Shown: piece after piece, positions 46,560 through 54,613 of the stretch
How the letters are laid out: the number at the start of each line of letters is the position of its first letter
How positions within the stretch are numbered: the first letter of the stretch is position 1
NCBI RefSeq assembly: GCF_036248275.1
Contig: NZ_CP109181.1
Coordinates: 5,270,001-5,334,000 of the forward strand
Direction of reading: 5' to 3'
DNA from: Streptomyces sp. NBC_01716
GTDB lineage: Bacteria > Actinomycetota > Actinomycetes > Streptomycetales > Streptomycetaceae
DNA: 64,000 nt
Notes under the pieces: generated by a model
The model's input: the letters and a program-made list of their open reading frames with translations, nothing else
The model's database searches: none
Told to the model about the DNA's origin: nothing
Position numbers and translations under genes: made by a program

Positions 46560-47614
46560 CCGGCACCGCACCCGTTCCCGGCACCGCACCCGTCCCCGGC
46601 GACTGGCAGGCCACGCACGTCTTCTACGCCGCCAACCCCCGGCCCTTCCTGCTCCAGTGCGTGCGCCCGCTCGTCGCCGAGCTGGAGGCCGAAGGCCTGA
46701 TCGACACCTACTTCTTCATGAACTACTGGCTCGAAGGCCCGCACGTACGGCTGCGGATCAAGCCCATCTCCGAGGCTGTCGCCGCCACCGTGCGCACCCG
46801 CACCGAGCAGGCCGTCGACGCCTTCCTGGCCGAGCGGCCCGCGCTGTACGAGGTCGACTCCGGCTTCCTCAACGACTTCTACAACACGCTCTTCGAGATC
46901 GAGTTCCCCGGCAGCGAGCGCGGCCACTACATGGACGACCAGGGCCGGATGAATCTGCGCCCCAACAACTCGCGCAGCGCCGAGCCGTACGAGCCGGAGT
47001 ACGGCAAGTACGGCGGCCCCGCCGGGATCGAGCTCGCCGAGTGGCACTTCAGGCACTCCAGCGATCTCGTCATCGAGGCCCTGCGGACGAAGAACCTGCA
47101 CCTGCGGACCGTGCTGCTCGGCACGTCCGCGCAGCTGATGATGGTGATGGCCGGGACCTTCCTGCCCGACGACCGGGAGCTGACCGAATACCTGGAGAGC
47201 TACTACGAGTTCTGGCACACCGCGTTCCCCGGCACCGGCTTCATCGGCACCGTCGAGTACGACAAGAACTACGCGGCGATGGCCCCCGGCCTCACCGACC
47301 GGTTCGCCCGCATCAGGTCGGCCGTCGGCGCGGGTGAGCCCGGCAGGCTGCCCGCCTTCCTCGCGGGCTGGGCCGAGCACTGCGCCGAACTGAACCGGCG
47401 CGCACGGGAGTTGACGCTGGCCGGCGAGCTGGTCTTCCGGTCCTGGGACGGGGAGCGGGACGAGCGCGTGAGTGACCCGGCGGTCGCGCTGCCGCTGCTG
47501 CTCTCCCCGTACATGCATATGACGAACAACCGGCTGCATGTCACCATCCGCGACGAGGCCTATCTCTCGCACGTGCTGGGCCGGACACTGCGGGAGGCGG
47601 TGGCCGCCCCGTGA
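46556..47614 (+). CDS. SpaB_C-type protein, probable glutamate-elimination half of the dehydratase
   Basis: Encodes 352 residues from the ATG at 46556. After a short duplicated tail (GTAPVPGTAPVPG) the thiopeptide-type biosynthesis (SpaB_C) domain is clear: WQATHVFYAANPRPFLLQCV, the FMNYWLEGPHVRLRI motif and the C-terminal SPYMHMTNNRLHVTIRDEAY. In split LanB systems this protein removes glutamate to give dehydroalanine or dehydrobutyrine. Pyridine synthases ([4+2] cyclases) share the same fold. Because only one such protein is present and dehydration needs an eliminating partner, elimination is the likelier role. Confidence 0.88.
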   Translation: MTGTAPVPGTAPVPGDWQATHVFYAANPRPFLLQCVRPLVAELEAEGLIDTYFFMNYWLEGPHVRLRIKPISEAVAATVRTRTEQAVDAFLAERPALYEVDSGFLNDFYNTLFEIEFPGSERGHYMDDQGRMNLRPNNSRSAEPYEPEYGKYGGPAGIELAEWHFRHSSDLVIEALRTKNLHLRTVLLGTSAQLMMVMAGTFLPDDRELTEYLESYYEFWHTAFPGTGFIGTVEYDKNYAAMAPGLTDRFARIRSAVGAGEPGRLPAFLAGWAEHCAELNRRARELTLAGELVFRSWDGERDERVSDPAVALPLLLSPYMHMTNNRLHVTIRDEAYLSHVLGRTLREAVAAP

Positions 47615-48759
47615 CCGCGCCCACGGACCGCCGCGCGAAGGACGGTCGCCCGACGGACCGCTACCGGCCGTCCCTGCGCCCCGGCGTGCTGGTCAGCGAC
47701 GCGTTCCTGCTCGGCGCGCGGACCGTGCATCTGGTGAAGAACCCCCGGAGCGGCAAGTCGTACGAGGTCGGGGTCAAGGAACACTTCCTGATCGCGCGCA
47801 TGGACGGCACGCGGGGTCTGGACGAGCTGGGCGCCGAGTACGCGGCGGAGTACGGCAAGCGCCTGGGCGACGCCAACTGGCAGCAGCTGCTGGGCATCCT
47901 GGGGGTCCGGGGACTGCTGGCGGGCGGCCCCGCGAGCGCGCGGACCGAGACCGCCGACACCGCCGATGAACCGCCGCCGAAGCCCCGGCGCACCCTGCTG
48001 CGCGGCACGCTCCCCCTCGTCGCCGACGCCGACGCGACGGCCGAACGGCTCCACCGCGCCGTCGGCTTCCTGCTCGCCGCGCCCTTCATGGTCCCGCTGC
48101 TGCTCCTGATCACCGCCATGGAAGTGGTCGCCGTCGCGCGGCTCGGCGAGCTCGTCGACGGGGCGGTGGCGCTCTTCACCAACCCGGTCCTGCTCGCCGG
48201 CGCCGCCGCGCTGCTCTGGTTCAGCACGGCGCTGCACGAACTGGCCCACGGGGTGGTGGCGAGACGCTACGGCGGGCAGGTGGCCGAGATCGGACTGCGC
48301 TGGCGCCTGCCCGTCGTGATCATGTACTGCACGGTCGACAACTACCAGTATCTGCGGACCCGTTGGCACCGGATCGCGACGGCCGTCGCGGGCGCGGTGA
48401 TGAATCTGGCCGTCCTGCTGCCGTTCTGCGCGGTGTGGCTGTTCGCGCCGGTGGACGACGCGACCGGCGAGGCGCTGGCCGGGCTGCTGCTCCTCGGCAG
48501 TGCGCAGGCGCTGGCCATGCTCGTACCGTTCCCGCCGCTCGACGGCTACAAGATCGCCGCGCAGCTGTGCGGCGCGACCGGACTCGCCGCGTCCAGCAAG
48601 GAGTACGTACGGCTGGCCGTGCGGCGCGATCCGGCGGCGAAGGCGTACCCGCGCCGGGCCCGTACCGCCTATCTCGCCTACACCGTCGGCTCGTCGCTCG
48701 TACTCGCCCTGATCCTCGCGGCGGTCGCCGCCCTGATCGTCCGTCTCTTCGCCGCGTAG
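47611..48759 (+). CDS. Membrane M50-type metalloprotease with PqqD-like N-terminus
   Basis: Encodes 382 residues from a GTG start overlapping the previous stop. Residues about 20-105 look like a PqqD-type winged helix (VKNPRSGKSYEVGVKEHFLI ... GTRGLDELGAEYAAEYG). The C-terminal part is a multi-pass membrane domain with HELAHG near residue 210 (HExxH zinc site) and PPLDGYK near 309 (third ligand), as in site-2 proteases. In this operon it could cut the precursor leader at the membrane during export. A role in immunity is also possible. It directly precedes the ABC exporter genes. Confidence 0.83.
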   Translation: MTAPTDRRAKDGRPTDRYRPSLRPGVLVSDAFLLGARTVHLVKNPRSGKSYEVGVKEHFLIARMDGTRGLDELGAEYAAEYGKRLGDANWQQLLGILGVRGLLAGGPASARTETADTADEPPPKPRRTLLRGTLPLVADADATAERLHRAVGFLLAAPFMVPLLLLITAMEVVAVARLGELVDGAVALFTNPVLLAGAAALLWFSTALHELAHGVVARRYGGQVAEIGLRWRLPVVIMYCTVDNYQYLRTRWHRIATAVAGAVMNLAVLLPFCAVWLFAPVDDATGEALAGLLLLGSAQALAMLVPFPPLDGYKIAAQLCGATGLAASSKEYVRLAVRRDPAAKAYPRRARTAYLAYTVGSSLVLALILAAVAALIVRLFAA

Positions 48760-48793
48760 CCCGGCACACCGTCCCGCTTCCAAGGAGACCCGC

Positions 48794-49717
48794 ATGACCC
48801 CCACACCCACCGGCACCGAAGGACCCGCCGTCGTCCTCGACACGATCCACAAGCGGTACGGGGAGAAGCGCGCGGTCGACGGCATCTCGCTGACCGTGCC
48901 GCGCGGCGAGTTCTTCGGTCTGCTCGGGCCCAACGGCGCGGGCAAGACGACCCTGGTCGAGATCATGGAAGGGTTGCGCCGCCCCGACTCGGGCACGGTC
49001 ACCGTCCTCGGCCGGCACCCCTGGCCGCGCGACCCGGAGCTGCTGCCCCGGCTCGGCGTACAGACCCAGTCGTCCGCCTTCTTCGTACGGCTCACGGCGC
49101 GCGAGCACCTGGAGACGGTCGCCGCGCTCTACCGGGCCGACCGGGAGGCGGCCGGGCGCTCCCTGGCCGCCGTCGGCCTCACCGACCAGCGCGACGTGCG
49201 CGTCGACGACCTCTCCGGCGGCCAGCGCCAGCGCCTGGCCATCGCGTCCGCGCTCGTCCACGACCCCGAACTGATCTTCCTCGACGAGCCGACGGCCGCA
49301 CTCGACCCGCAGGCCCGCCGCGCGCTGTGGCAGGTGCTGCGCGCGCTCAAGGGCGCCGGCCGGACCATCGTCTACACCACGCACCACCTGGACGAGGCCG
49401 AGGCGCTCTGCGACCGCGTCGCGATCGTCATCGACGGCCGGATCGTGGCGCTGGACACACCGGGCAAGCTCGTCGCCGCCAGCAGCTCGGTCACCCGTCT
49501 GCTCGTCCCCGCCGACCGGCTCTCGCTCACCGACGCGCGGGCCATCCCCGGAGTGCTGCGGGCCACCGAGGACGGCGACCTGATCGTGCTGGAGACCGAG
49601 GACTCGGGCCCGGTGCTCTCCGCGGTCGACGCGCTCGCCGGACTGCACGGCGTCCAGACGCGCACCGCGAGCCTGGAGGACGTGTACCTCGAACTGACCG
49701 GCAGCCCGCAGTCCTAG
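48794..49717 (+). CDS. ABC exporter ATPase (DrrA type)
   Basis: Encodes 307 residues from the ATG at 48794 (AAGGAGA upstream). Walker A is GPNGAGKTT, the signature is LSGGQRQRLAIASAL, Walker B is LIFLDEPTAALDPQ and the switch His is in YTTHHLDEAE. The C-terminal extension of about 90 residues is typical of DrrA-like antibiotic exporters. Together with the next gene it forms the likely export and self-protection pump of the cluster. Confidence 0.95.
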   Translation: MTPTPTGTEGPAVVLDTIHKRYGEKRAVDGISLTVPRGEFFGLLGPNGAGKTTLVEIMEGLRRPDSGTVTVLGRHPWPRDPELLPRLGVQTQSSAFFVRLTAREHLETVAALYRADREAAGRSLAAVGLTDQRDVRVDDLSGGQRQRLAIASALVHDPELIFLDEPTAALDPQARRALWQVLRALKGAGRTIVYTTHHLDEAEALCDRVAIVIDGRIVALDTPGKLVAASSSVTRLLVPADRLSLTDARAIPGVLRATEDGDLIVLETEDSGPVLSAVDALAGLHGVQTRTASLEDVYLELTGSPQS

Positions 49718-49764
49718 GGCATGTCCGACGCGCGAGCCGAGAACCGAGAGACGGAGCAACGACC

Positions 49765-50580
49765 ATGAGCACCACGAGCGCATCGGGCACCCAGCCCACG
49801 ACACCGGCGGCACGCACACGCGCCATGAGCGCCTACTCCGCGCTGAGCCAGGCGGGTTACAAGGCGTACACGCGCGACAAGACCACCCTGTTCTTCACCT
49901 TCGCCTTCCCCCTCCTCTTCCTCGTCGTCTTCGGCCTGATCTTCCACGGCATGACCGTCGAGGAGAGCGGTCGCCCGTACATCAACTACATCGCGCCCGG
50001 CGTGCTGTCGTGGGGTGTCGCCAACGCCGCCGTCTTCGGCGTCGGGTTCGTCATCATGCAGTGGCGCCGCGACGACATCCTGCGGCTGATCCGGATGACG
50101 CCGACGCCGCTGCCCACCATCCTCGGCTCCCGCTACGTGCTGGCGCTGGCCATCGGCACCGTGCAGGCCGCGATGTTCGTCCTCGTCGCGATGCTGCCGT
50201 TCTTCGGTCTCGAACCGGCCGGGAGCTGGCCGCTGGCGCTGCCGGTGCTGTTCCTCGGCATCACCGCGTTCCTCGCGGTCGGCGTGATCGTCGGCTCGTT
50301 CGCGAGGACTCCGGAGGCGGTCGCCGCCGTCGCCAACTGCCTGATGGTGCCGATGGCGTTCCTGTCCGGCTCGTTCTTCCCGCTCGACGCCATGCCGGGC
50401 TGGATGCAGAACGTGTCCCTGGTGCTGCCGCTGCGCTACTTCAACGACGGCATCTCCGCCGCGATCACCGGTGACGGCGGCGGGGGAGACATCCTGGTGG
50501 CCTGCGGCGGCGTCACCGCCTTCGCCGTCGTCTTCGGCGCGATCGCGCTGAAGACCTTCCGCTGGAGCGACCAGTCATGA
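49765..50580 (+). CDS. ABC-2-type exporter permease
   Basis: Encodes 271 residues from the ATG at 49765. Six hydrophobic segments are visible (for example TFAFPLLFLVVFGLIFHG and MVPMAFLSGSFFPLDAMPGW). The latter is the conserved ABC-2 motif before the last helix, and the chain ends in LKTFRWSDQS. It partners the preceding ATPase. The stop overlaps the second YcaO start by 4 bp (ATGA), so export and modification genes are coupled. Confidence 0.94.
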   Translation: MSTTSASGTQPTTPAARTRAMSAYSALSQAGYKAYTRDKTTLFFTFAFPLLFLVVFGLIFHGMTVEESGRPYINYIAPGVLSWGVANAAVFGVGFVIMQWRRDDILRLIRMTPTPLPTILGSRYVLALAIGTVQAAMFVLVAMLPFFGLEPAGSWPLALPVLFLGITAFLAVGVIVGSFARTPEAVAAVANCLMVPMAFLSGSFFPLDAMPGWMQNVSLVLPLRYFNDGISAAITGDGGGGDILVACGGVTAFAVVFGAIALKTFRWSDQS

Positions 50581-52550
50581 CGACAGCGACCGCCACAGGT
50601 GCGCCGGGGGTTGCCGACGGCAGCCCCCTGGAGCGCGCCCGTGCCCGCCTCCAACAGGCCCTGACCGTACGGTACGAGGCCGCCGGCCCGCGCACGGCGG
50701 AGCTGCCCGCGCCGCTCGTGGTGCCCCTCGGCGGCGCCGACGTCCTCGGCTTCGGGCACCCCGACCCGTACGCAGCCGTGCGCCCGGCGGCCAACGTCCA
50801 GCTCACCTCCCGCGCCGCCCTCGTCGGGCCCTGGGGTGGCGACACCGGGCCCGCCTGCGGCCAGTGCCTCGCCATGCGCTGGCAGCGGCTGCGCAGCCGC
50901 TCCGAGCGGGAGGCGCTGGAGCTGGGCCACGAACCGCGCGGCGCCGCCGACTGGCCGCTGCTCACGGACTACGCCGTGGACGCGGTCTGGGCGGCGTATC
51001 TCGCCGTCCGTACGGGGGAGTTCACCCCGCCCGCCACCGCCGCCGCCGACCGCGAGCTGCCCCAGGTCACCCGCGTCGACCTCGGCACCCTCGCCACCGC
51101 GACGTTCCCGCTGCTGCCCGAGCCGCTCTGCCCCTCCTGCGTCCCCGAGCGCCCCGACACCGCGAACGCCGCGCGCATGCGTCTGACGGCCCGGCCCAAG
51201 CCGGACCCCGCCGACTACCGGCTGCGCCCCCTCGGCGCGTACCGGCTGCCGACCGCCGCGCTCGCCAACCCCGTCTGCGGGGCGCTCGGTTCGGACACCT
51301 GGATCAACCCCGCCTCCACGACGACGGCGCCCGTCGCCGGCACGCACTTCGTCCGCGGTTACGCCGGCCTCAACGACGTCACCTGGAGCGGGCAGGCCAA
51401 CAGCTACTCCACCAGCCGGAGATTGGCCTTCCTGGAGGGACTTGAGCGGTACGCGGGCACCCACCGGCGCCGCGGTACGAGCCCGGTCGTCGACTCGTAC
51501 AACAACCTCGCCCACGACGCGCTGAACCCGGCGGACTGCGGCTTCTACGCGGACGCGACATACGAGAAGGACCATCTGGTCAGCCCGTTCGACCCGGACC
51601 GGCCGATCCCCTGGGTGTGGGGCCACTCGCTGCGCGACGAGCGCCCGATCCTCGTCCCGGCACGGCTGGCGCACTACAGCGCGGGCGTCGACGCCGACAA
51701 CTTCGTCTTCGAGTGCTCCAACGGCTGTGCCACCGGCGGCAGTCTGGAGGAGGCGATCCTCTTCGGGCTGCTGGAGCTGATCGAACGCGACGCGTTCCTG
51801 CTCGCCTGGTACGGCCGCGCCCGGCTCACCGAGATCGACCTCGGCTCGTGCCGGGGCGGCGCGATCCGCACCATGCTCGACCGGGCCGCGCTGCACGGCT
51901 ACGACGTGCACGCCTTCGACACCCGGATGGACCTCGCCGTACCCGTCGTCACCGCCCTCGCTGTCCGGCGCGACGGCGGTCTCGGCACGCTCTCCTTCAG
52001 CGCCGCCGCCGGCTTCGACCCGGAGGGCACCGTCGACGCGGCCCTCTCCGAAGTCCTCACCTACATCCCCCACTTGCCCTACCAGGTCGCCGAACGCGAA
52101 GGCGAGCTGCGCGAGATGGCCGGTGACTACCGCAAGGTCCTGCACCTCAAGGACCACGCGCAGCTGTACGGCCTGCCGGAGATGACGCACCACGCGCGCG
52201 AGTACCTGGAGCCGACGGCCGTGCGCCCGCTGGCGGAGACGTACGCCGACTGGGCCCCGGTCCGCCCGCGCACCGGCGATCTGCTGGACGATCTGCGGCT
52301 GCTGCGCGACGAGTTGGCGGGCGCCGGGTACGACGTGATCGCCGTCGACCAGACGACGCCGGAGCAGCGGCGGATGGGGCTGCACACCGTGAGCACGACC
52401 GTGCCCGGTCTGCTGCCGCTGGACTTCGGCTGGACCCGGCAGCGCGCCCTGCTGATGCCGAGACTGCGGACCGCGCTGCGGGCGGCCGGGCGGCGCGGGG
52501 ACGATCTGCCGGAGCCGGAGATCAAGGCGGTCCCGCATCCGTTCCCGTAA
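50577..52550 (+). CDS. YcaO cyclodehydratase, second copy
   Basis: Encodes 657 residues from the ATG at 50577. It is clearly a paralogue of the YcaO protein at 40160: shared blocks include EGLERYAGT near 288, GCATGGSLEEAILFGLLELI near 385 followed by ERDAFLLAWYG, and the C-terminus VPHPFP. The cysteine pairs are CGQC (near 95) and CPSC (near 186). All acidic ATP-binding residues seen in the first copy are kept, so both may be active. A split of labour, for example Cys versus Ser/Thr or different core positions, is plausible but not shown. It is the last gene of the plus-strand operon. Confidence 0.92.
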   Translation: MTTATATGAPGVADGSPLERARARLQQALTVRYEAAGPRTAELPAPLVVPLGGADVLGFGHPDPYAAVRPAANVQLTSRAALVGPWGGDTGPACGQCLAMRWQRLRSRSEREALELGHEPRGAADWPLLTDYAVDAVWAAYLAVRTGEFTPPATAAADRELPQVTRVDLGTLATATFPLLPEPLCPSCVPERPDTANAARMRLTARPKPDPADYRLRPLGAYRLPTAALANPVCGALGSDTWINPASTTTAPVAGTHFVRGYAGLNDVTWSGQANSYSTSRRLAFLEGLERYAGTHRRRGTSPVVDSYNNLAHDALNPADCGFYADATYEKDHLVSPFDPDRPIPWVWGHSLRDERPILVPARLAHYSAGVDADNFVFECSNGCATGGSLEEAILFGLLELIERDAFLLAWYGRARLTEIDLGSCRGGAIRTMLDRAALHGYDVHAFDTRMDLAVPVVTALAVRRDGGLGTLSFSAAAGFDPEGTVDAALSEVLTYIPHLPYQVAEREGELREMAGDYRKVLHLKDHAQLYGLPEMTHHAREYLEPTAVRPLAETYADWAPVRPRTGDLLDDLRLLRDELAGAGYDVIAVDQTTPEQRRMGLHTVSTTVPGLLPLDFGWTRQRALLMPRLRTALRAAGRRGDDLPEPEIKAVPHPFP

Positions 52551-52616
52551 GCCTCCGGGGGGCCTGCCGGGAGATGTCCCGGACAGGTCCCCGGACGATC
52601 CGGCGCGCACAACGAC

Positions 52617-52654
52617 GACCGGCCCCTCGCCCGGTACGGGAGGAGGGGCCGGTC
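52617..52654. terminator. Bidirectional terminator between second YcaO and precursor gene
   Basis: A perfect 12-bp inverted repeat GACCGGCCCCTC / GAGGGGCCGGTC (52617-52628 and 52643-52654), with an inner CCCG/CGGG pair, lies between the convergent YcaO and precursor genes. Confidence 0.75.
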
Positions 52655-52672
52655 GCTCGCTGCGAAGCCGGA

Positions 52673-52849
52673 TCAGGCGGAGCAGGAGGTGGTGCTGGTG
52701 GTGCTGGAGCAGGTCGACGTCGAGGAGGACGACGTGGAGCCGGCGAGGACGACCTCGACCGCGTCCGAGTAGTCCGAGATCTCGAAGGTCTCCGACTCCA
52801 GCTCCAGGATCTCGTCGGCGAGGGTGGCGAGACCGGTCTTCGGGGCCAT
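52673..52849 (-). CDS. RiPP precursor peptide, Ser/Thr/Cys-rich core
   Basis: Encodes 58 residues on the minus strand, ATG at 52849 with AAGGAGAA about 6 bases upstream. Residues 1-37 form an acidic leader (MAPKTGLATLADEILELESE, then TFEISDYSDAVEVVLAG), close in style to thiopeptide leaders such as that of nosiheptide (…LEISEFLD…). Residues 38-58 are the probable core: 11 Ser, 7 Thr, Cys47 and Cys56 and a final Ala58, so 20 of 21 residues can be cyclised or dehydrated. The core starts STSSSSTSTC and ends TSTTSCSA. The cleavage point after LAG is inferred. It faces the operon end and is divergent from the M20 gene. Confidence 0.9.
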   Translation of the reverse strand: MAPKTGLATLADEILELESETFEISDYSDAVEVVLAGSTSSSSTSTCSSTTSTTSCSA

Positions 52850-52913
52850 GGGGTTCTCCTTCGGTCACCGGGGCTTCACCGGCTTCTCCGGCGGCGCTCC
52901 CTTGCGATGTCCT

Positions 52914-52988
52914 CATTCCACCGGCGCCCGCTGTCAGTTCGGCCCGGCTTTCGCTGTCACACCGCTGACACCTGGTGTCAGTGGAATG
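52914..52988. promoter_or_regulatory. Operator-like repeats in the precursor/M20 divergent promoter region
   Basis: The 211-bp gap between the divergent precursor and M20 genes has a near-perfect palindrome CTGACACC-T-GGTGTCAG (52965-52981; flanking CC/GG extend it). Extra half-sites CTGTCAG (52931-52937) and GCTGTCAC (52953-52960) lie nearby. An outer inverted repeat CATTCCAC / GTGGAATG (52914-52921 and 52981-52988) brackets the set. This is the best candidate site for a cluster regulator. Confidence 0.6.
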
Positions 52989-53060
52989 TGCGTTCCGCTG
53001 CGCATGGCCTGCCGCACGCTCGGACCTCAAGAAAAGCTCAAGCAAGGAGGTGAACGGCGT

Positions 53061-54311
53061 ATGACCGACGCCCTGGACGAGTCCACGCCCCCAGCACCCG
53101 CACACCCCGCCGGCGTACCGCGCGACATCCTGCGCAGCGCCCTCGGGCTCTATCTCGAACTCCACGCCCACCCCGAGCTGTCCGGCGCCGAGTCGGAGAC
53201 CGCCGAGCGCTTCGCCGCCCGGCTGGCGGGTGACGGCGCCACCGTCACCCGGGGCGTCGGCGGCCACGGCGTCGTCGGTGTCCTGCGCAACGGCGCCGGC
53301 CCCACCCTCATGCTCCGCGCCGAGCTGGACGCCCTGCCCGTCGGGGAACGCACCGGCCTGGCGTACGCGAGCACCGTCCCCGGCACCATGCACGCCTGCG
53401 GCCACGACCTCCATCTCGCCTCGGCGGCGGGCGCGTTGGCCCTGCTCGCCCGGGAGCCGGAGACCTGGAACGGCACCGTCCTGGTCGTCGGCCAGCCCGC
53501 CGAGGAGACCCTCGAAGGGGCGGAGGCGATGCTCGCCGACGGTCTCTACGAACGGTTCGGCGTCCCCGGCGTGGTTCTCGCCCAGCACGCGGCGCCCCTG
53601 CCGGCCGGGATCCTCGCGCACGGCCGGGGCCCGATGATGGCGGCGAGCGCCGCGCTGGAGGTCGTCGTGCGCGGCTACGGCGGCCACGCGGGCACCCCGC
53701 AGCTGACCGTCGATCCCGTCGTGACCGCCGCCGCGACCGTCATGCGCCTCCAGACGGTCGTCTCCCGCGAGACGGCGCCGTCCGACCAGGTCGTCCTGAC
53801 CGTCGGCTCCCTGCGCGCGGGCAGCCGCGGCAACGTGGTCCCCGACGACGCGGAGCTGAGCATCACCGTCCGCGCGGCCACCGACCAGGCCCTGGAGCGG
53901 GCCCTGGCGGCGGGGATACGGATCGTACGGGCCGAGAGCGCGGCATCCGGCTGCCCCAAAGACCCCGACATCACGCTCGTCTCCCGCTCGTCCGCGCTGC
54001 TGGCCGATCCGGCGGTCACCGCGAGCGTACGGGCGGCCCACGAGCGGGAGTTCGGCCCGCACCGGGTGGCCGACTGGCCGGGCTCGATGGCCACCGAGGA
54101 CTTCCCCCGCTTCGCCGTCGACGGCGTACGGACGGCATACTGGATGGTCGGTACGGCGTCCCCGAGCCAGTGGCGCGCCGCACGCACGGGCGGCCGGCCG
54201 GTACCGCCCAACCACTCGGCGGAGTTCGCCCCCGACGTACGGACCGCCCTGCCGGCCGGTATCGCGGCCATGGCGACCGCCGCCAGGCAGCTGTTCAAGG
54301 AGACACGTTGA
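53061..54311 (+). CDS. M20-family metallo-amidohydrolase
   Basis: Encodes 416 residues from the ATG at 53061, which follows a near-perfect ribosome binding site (AAGGAGGTGA). It resembles aminoacylase/carboxypeptidase-like M20D hydrolases: LHAHPELSGAE, RAELDALPV near residue 86, GTMHACGHDLHLA near 110, QPAEETLEGAEAML near 145 (catalytic Glu) and the dimerisation domain RGYGGHAG. These hydrolyse N-acyl or peptide bonds with two metal ions. In the cluster it could trim leader remnants or remove a protecting acyl group. No signal peptide is seen. Confidence 0.88.
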   Translation: MTDALDESTPPAPAHPAGVPRDILRSALGLYLELHAHPELSGAESETAERFAARLAGDGATVTRGVGGHGVVGVLRNGAGPTLMLRAELDALPVGERTGLAYASTVPGTMHACGHDLHLASAAGALALLAREPETWNGTVLVVGQPAEETLEGAEAMLADGLYERFGVPGVVLAQHAAPLPAGILAHGRGPMMAASAALEVVVRGYGGHAGTPQLTVDPVVTAAATVMRLQTVVSRETAPSDQVVLTVGSLRAGSRGNVVPDDAELSITVRAATDQALERALAAGIRIVRAESAASGCPKDPDITLVSRSSALLADPAVTASVRAAHEREFGPHRVADWPGSMATEDFPRFAVDGVRTAYWMVGTASPSQWRAARTGGRPVPPNHSAEFAPDVRTALPAGIAAMATAARQLFKETR

Positions 54312-54313
54312 CG

Positions 54314-54595
54314 ATGACGGCCCAGTGGCACGGGTTCACGGACATCGAGGACGTCCCCCGGTACGTGGAGGTGGTGACGGTCCGCGAGGACAGTACGGCC
54401 CCGTCCGCCGAGACGACGGCGATCCGCCTGGTCGGTCTGCTGCCCGCGCACTGGAGATGTGTCCCCGAGGTCGCGGGCGACCGGGTGCGGCTGTGGATCG
54501 AGCGGGAGCGCGGGACGAGCGACACCGACATCCGCCGCAGGGTCCGGGAGGTCCTGGCGGACACGGCGCTGTGGGGCTGGGCGGAACAGCGCTGA
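54314..54595 (+). CDS. Small protein of unknown function in the RiPP cluster
   Basis: Encodes 93 residues from the ATG at 54314, with AAGGAGA 9 bases upstream; an in-frame TTG at 54308 would overlap the M20 stop by 4 bp. The sequence is mixed alpha/beta and hydrophilic (HGFTDIEDVPRYVEVVTVRE ... LWIERERGTSDTDIRRRVRE), ending DTALWGWAEQR. There is no signal peptide, TM segment or Cys cluster beyond one Cys. I do not recognise it. It is coupled to the M20 gene, so a role in the same step is likely. Confidence 0.65.
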   Translation: MTAQWHGFTDIEDVPRYVEVVTVREDSTAPSAETTAIRLVGLLPAHWRCVPEVAGDRVRLWIERERGTSDTDIRRRVREVLADTALWGWAEQR

Positions 54596-54613
54596 CCCGG
54601 TCCTGACGGCTCG

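Noticed and set aside
46556..47614. Pyridine synthase ([4+2] cyclase) giving a macrocyclic thiopeptide
   Set aside because: The fold is shared, but this is the only SpaB_C-type protein and the glutamylation protein needs an elimination partner. The elimination role is therefore preferred; phylogeny could change this.
40160..52550. Thioamide formation by one of the YcaO proteins
   Set aside because: No TfuA-like gene is present, and both YcaO proteins have the PxPxP tail and cysteine pairs of azoline-forming enzymes.
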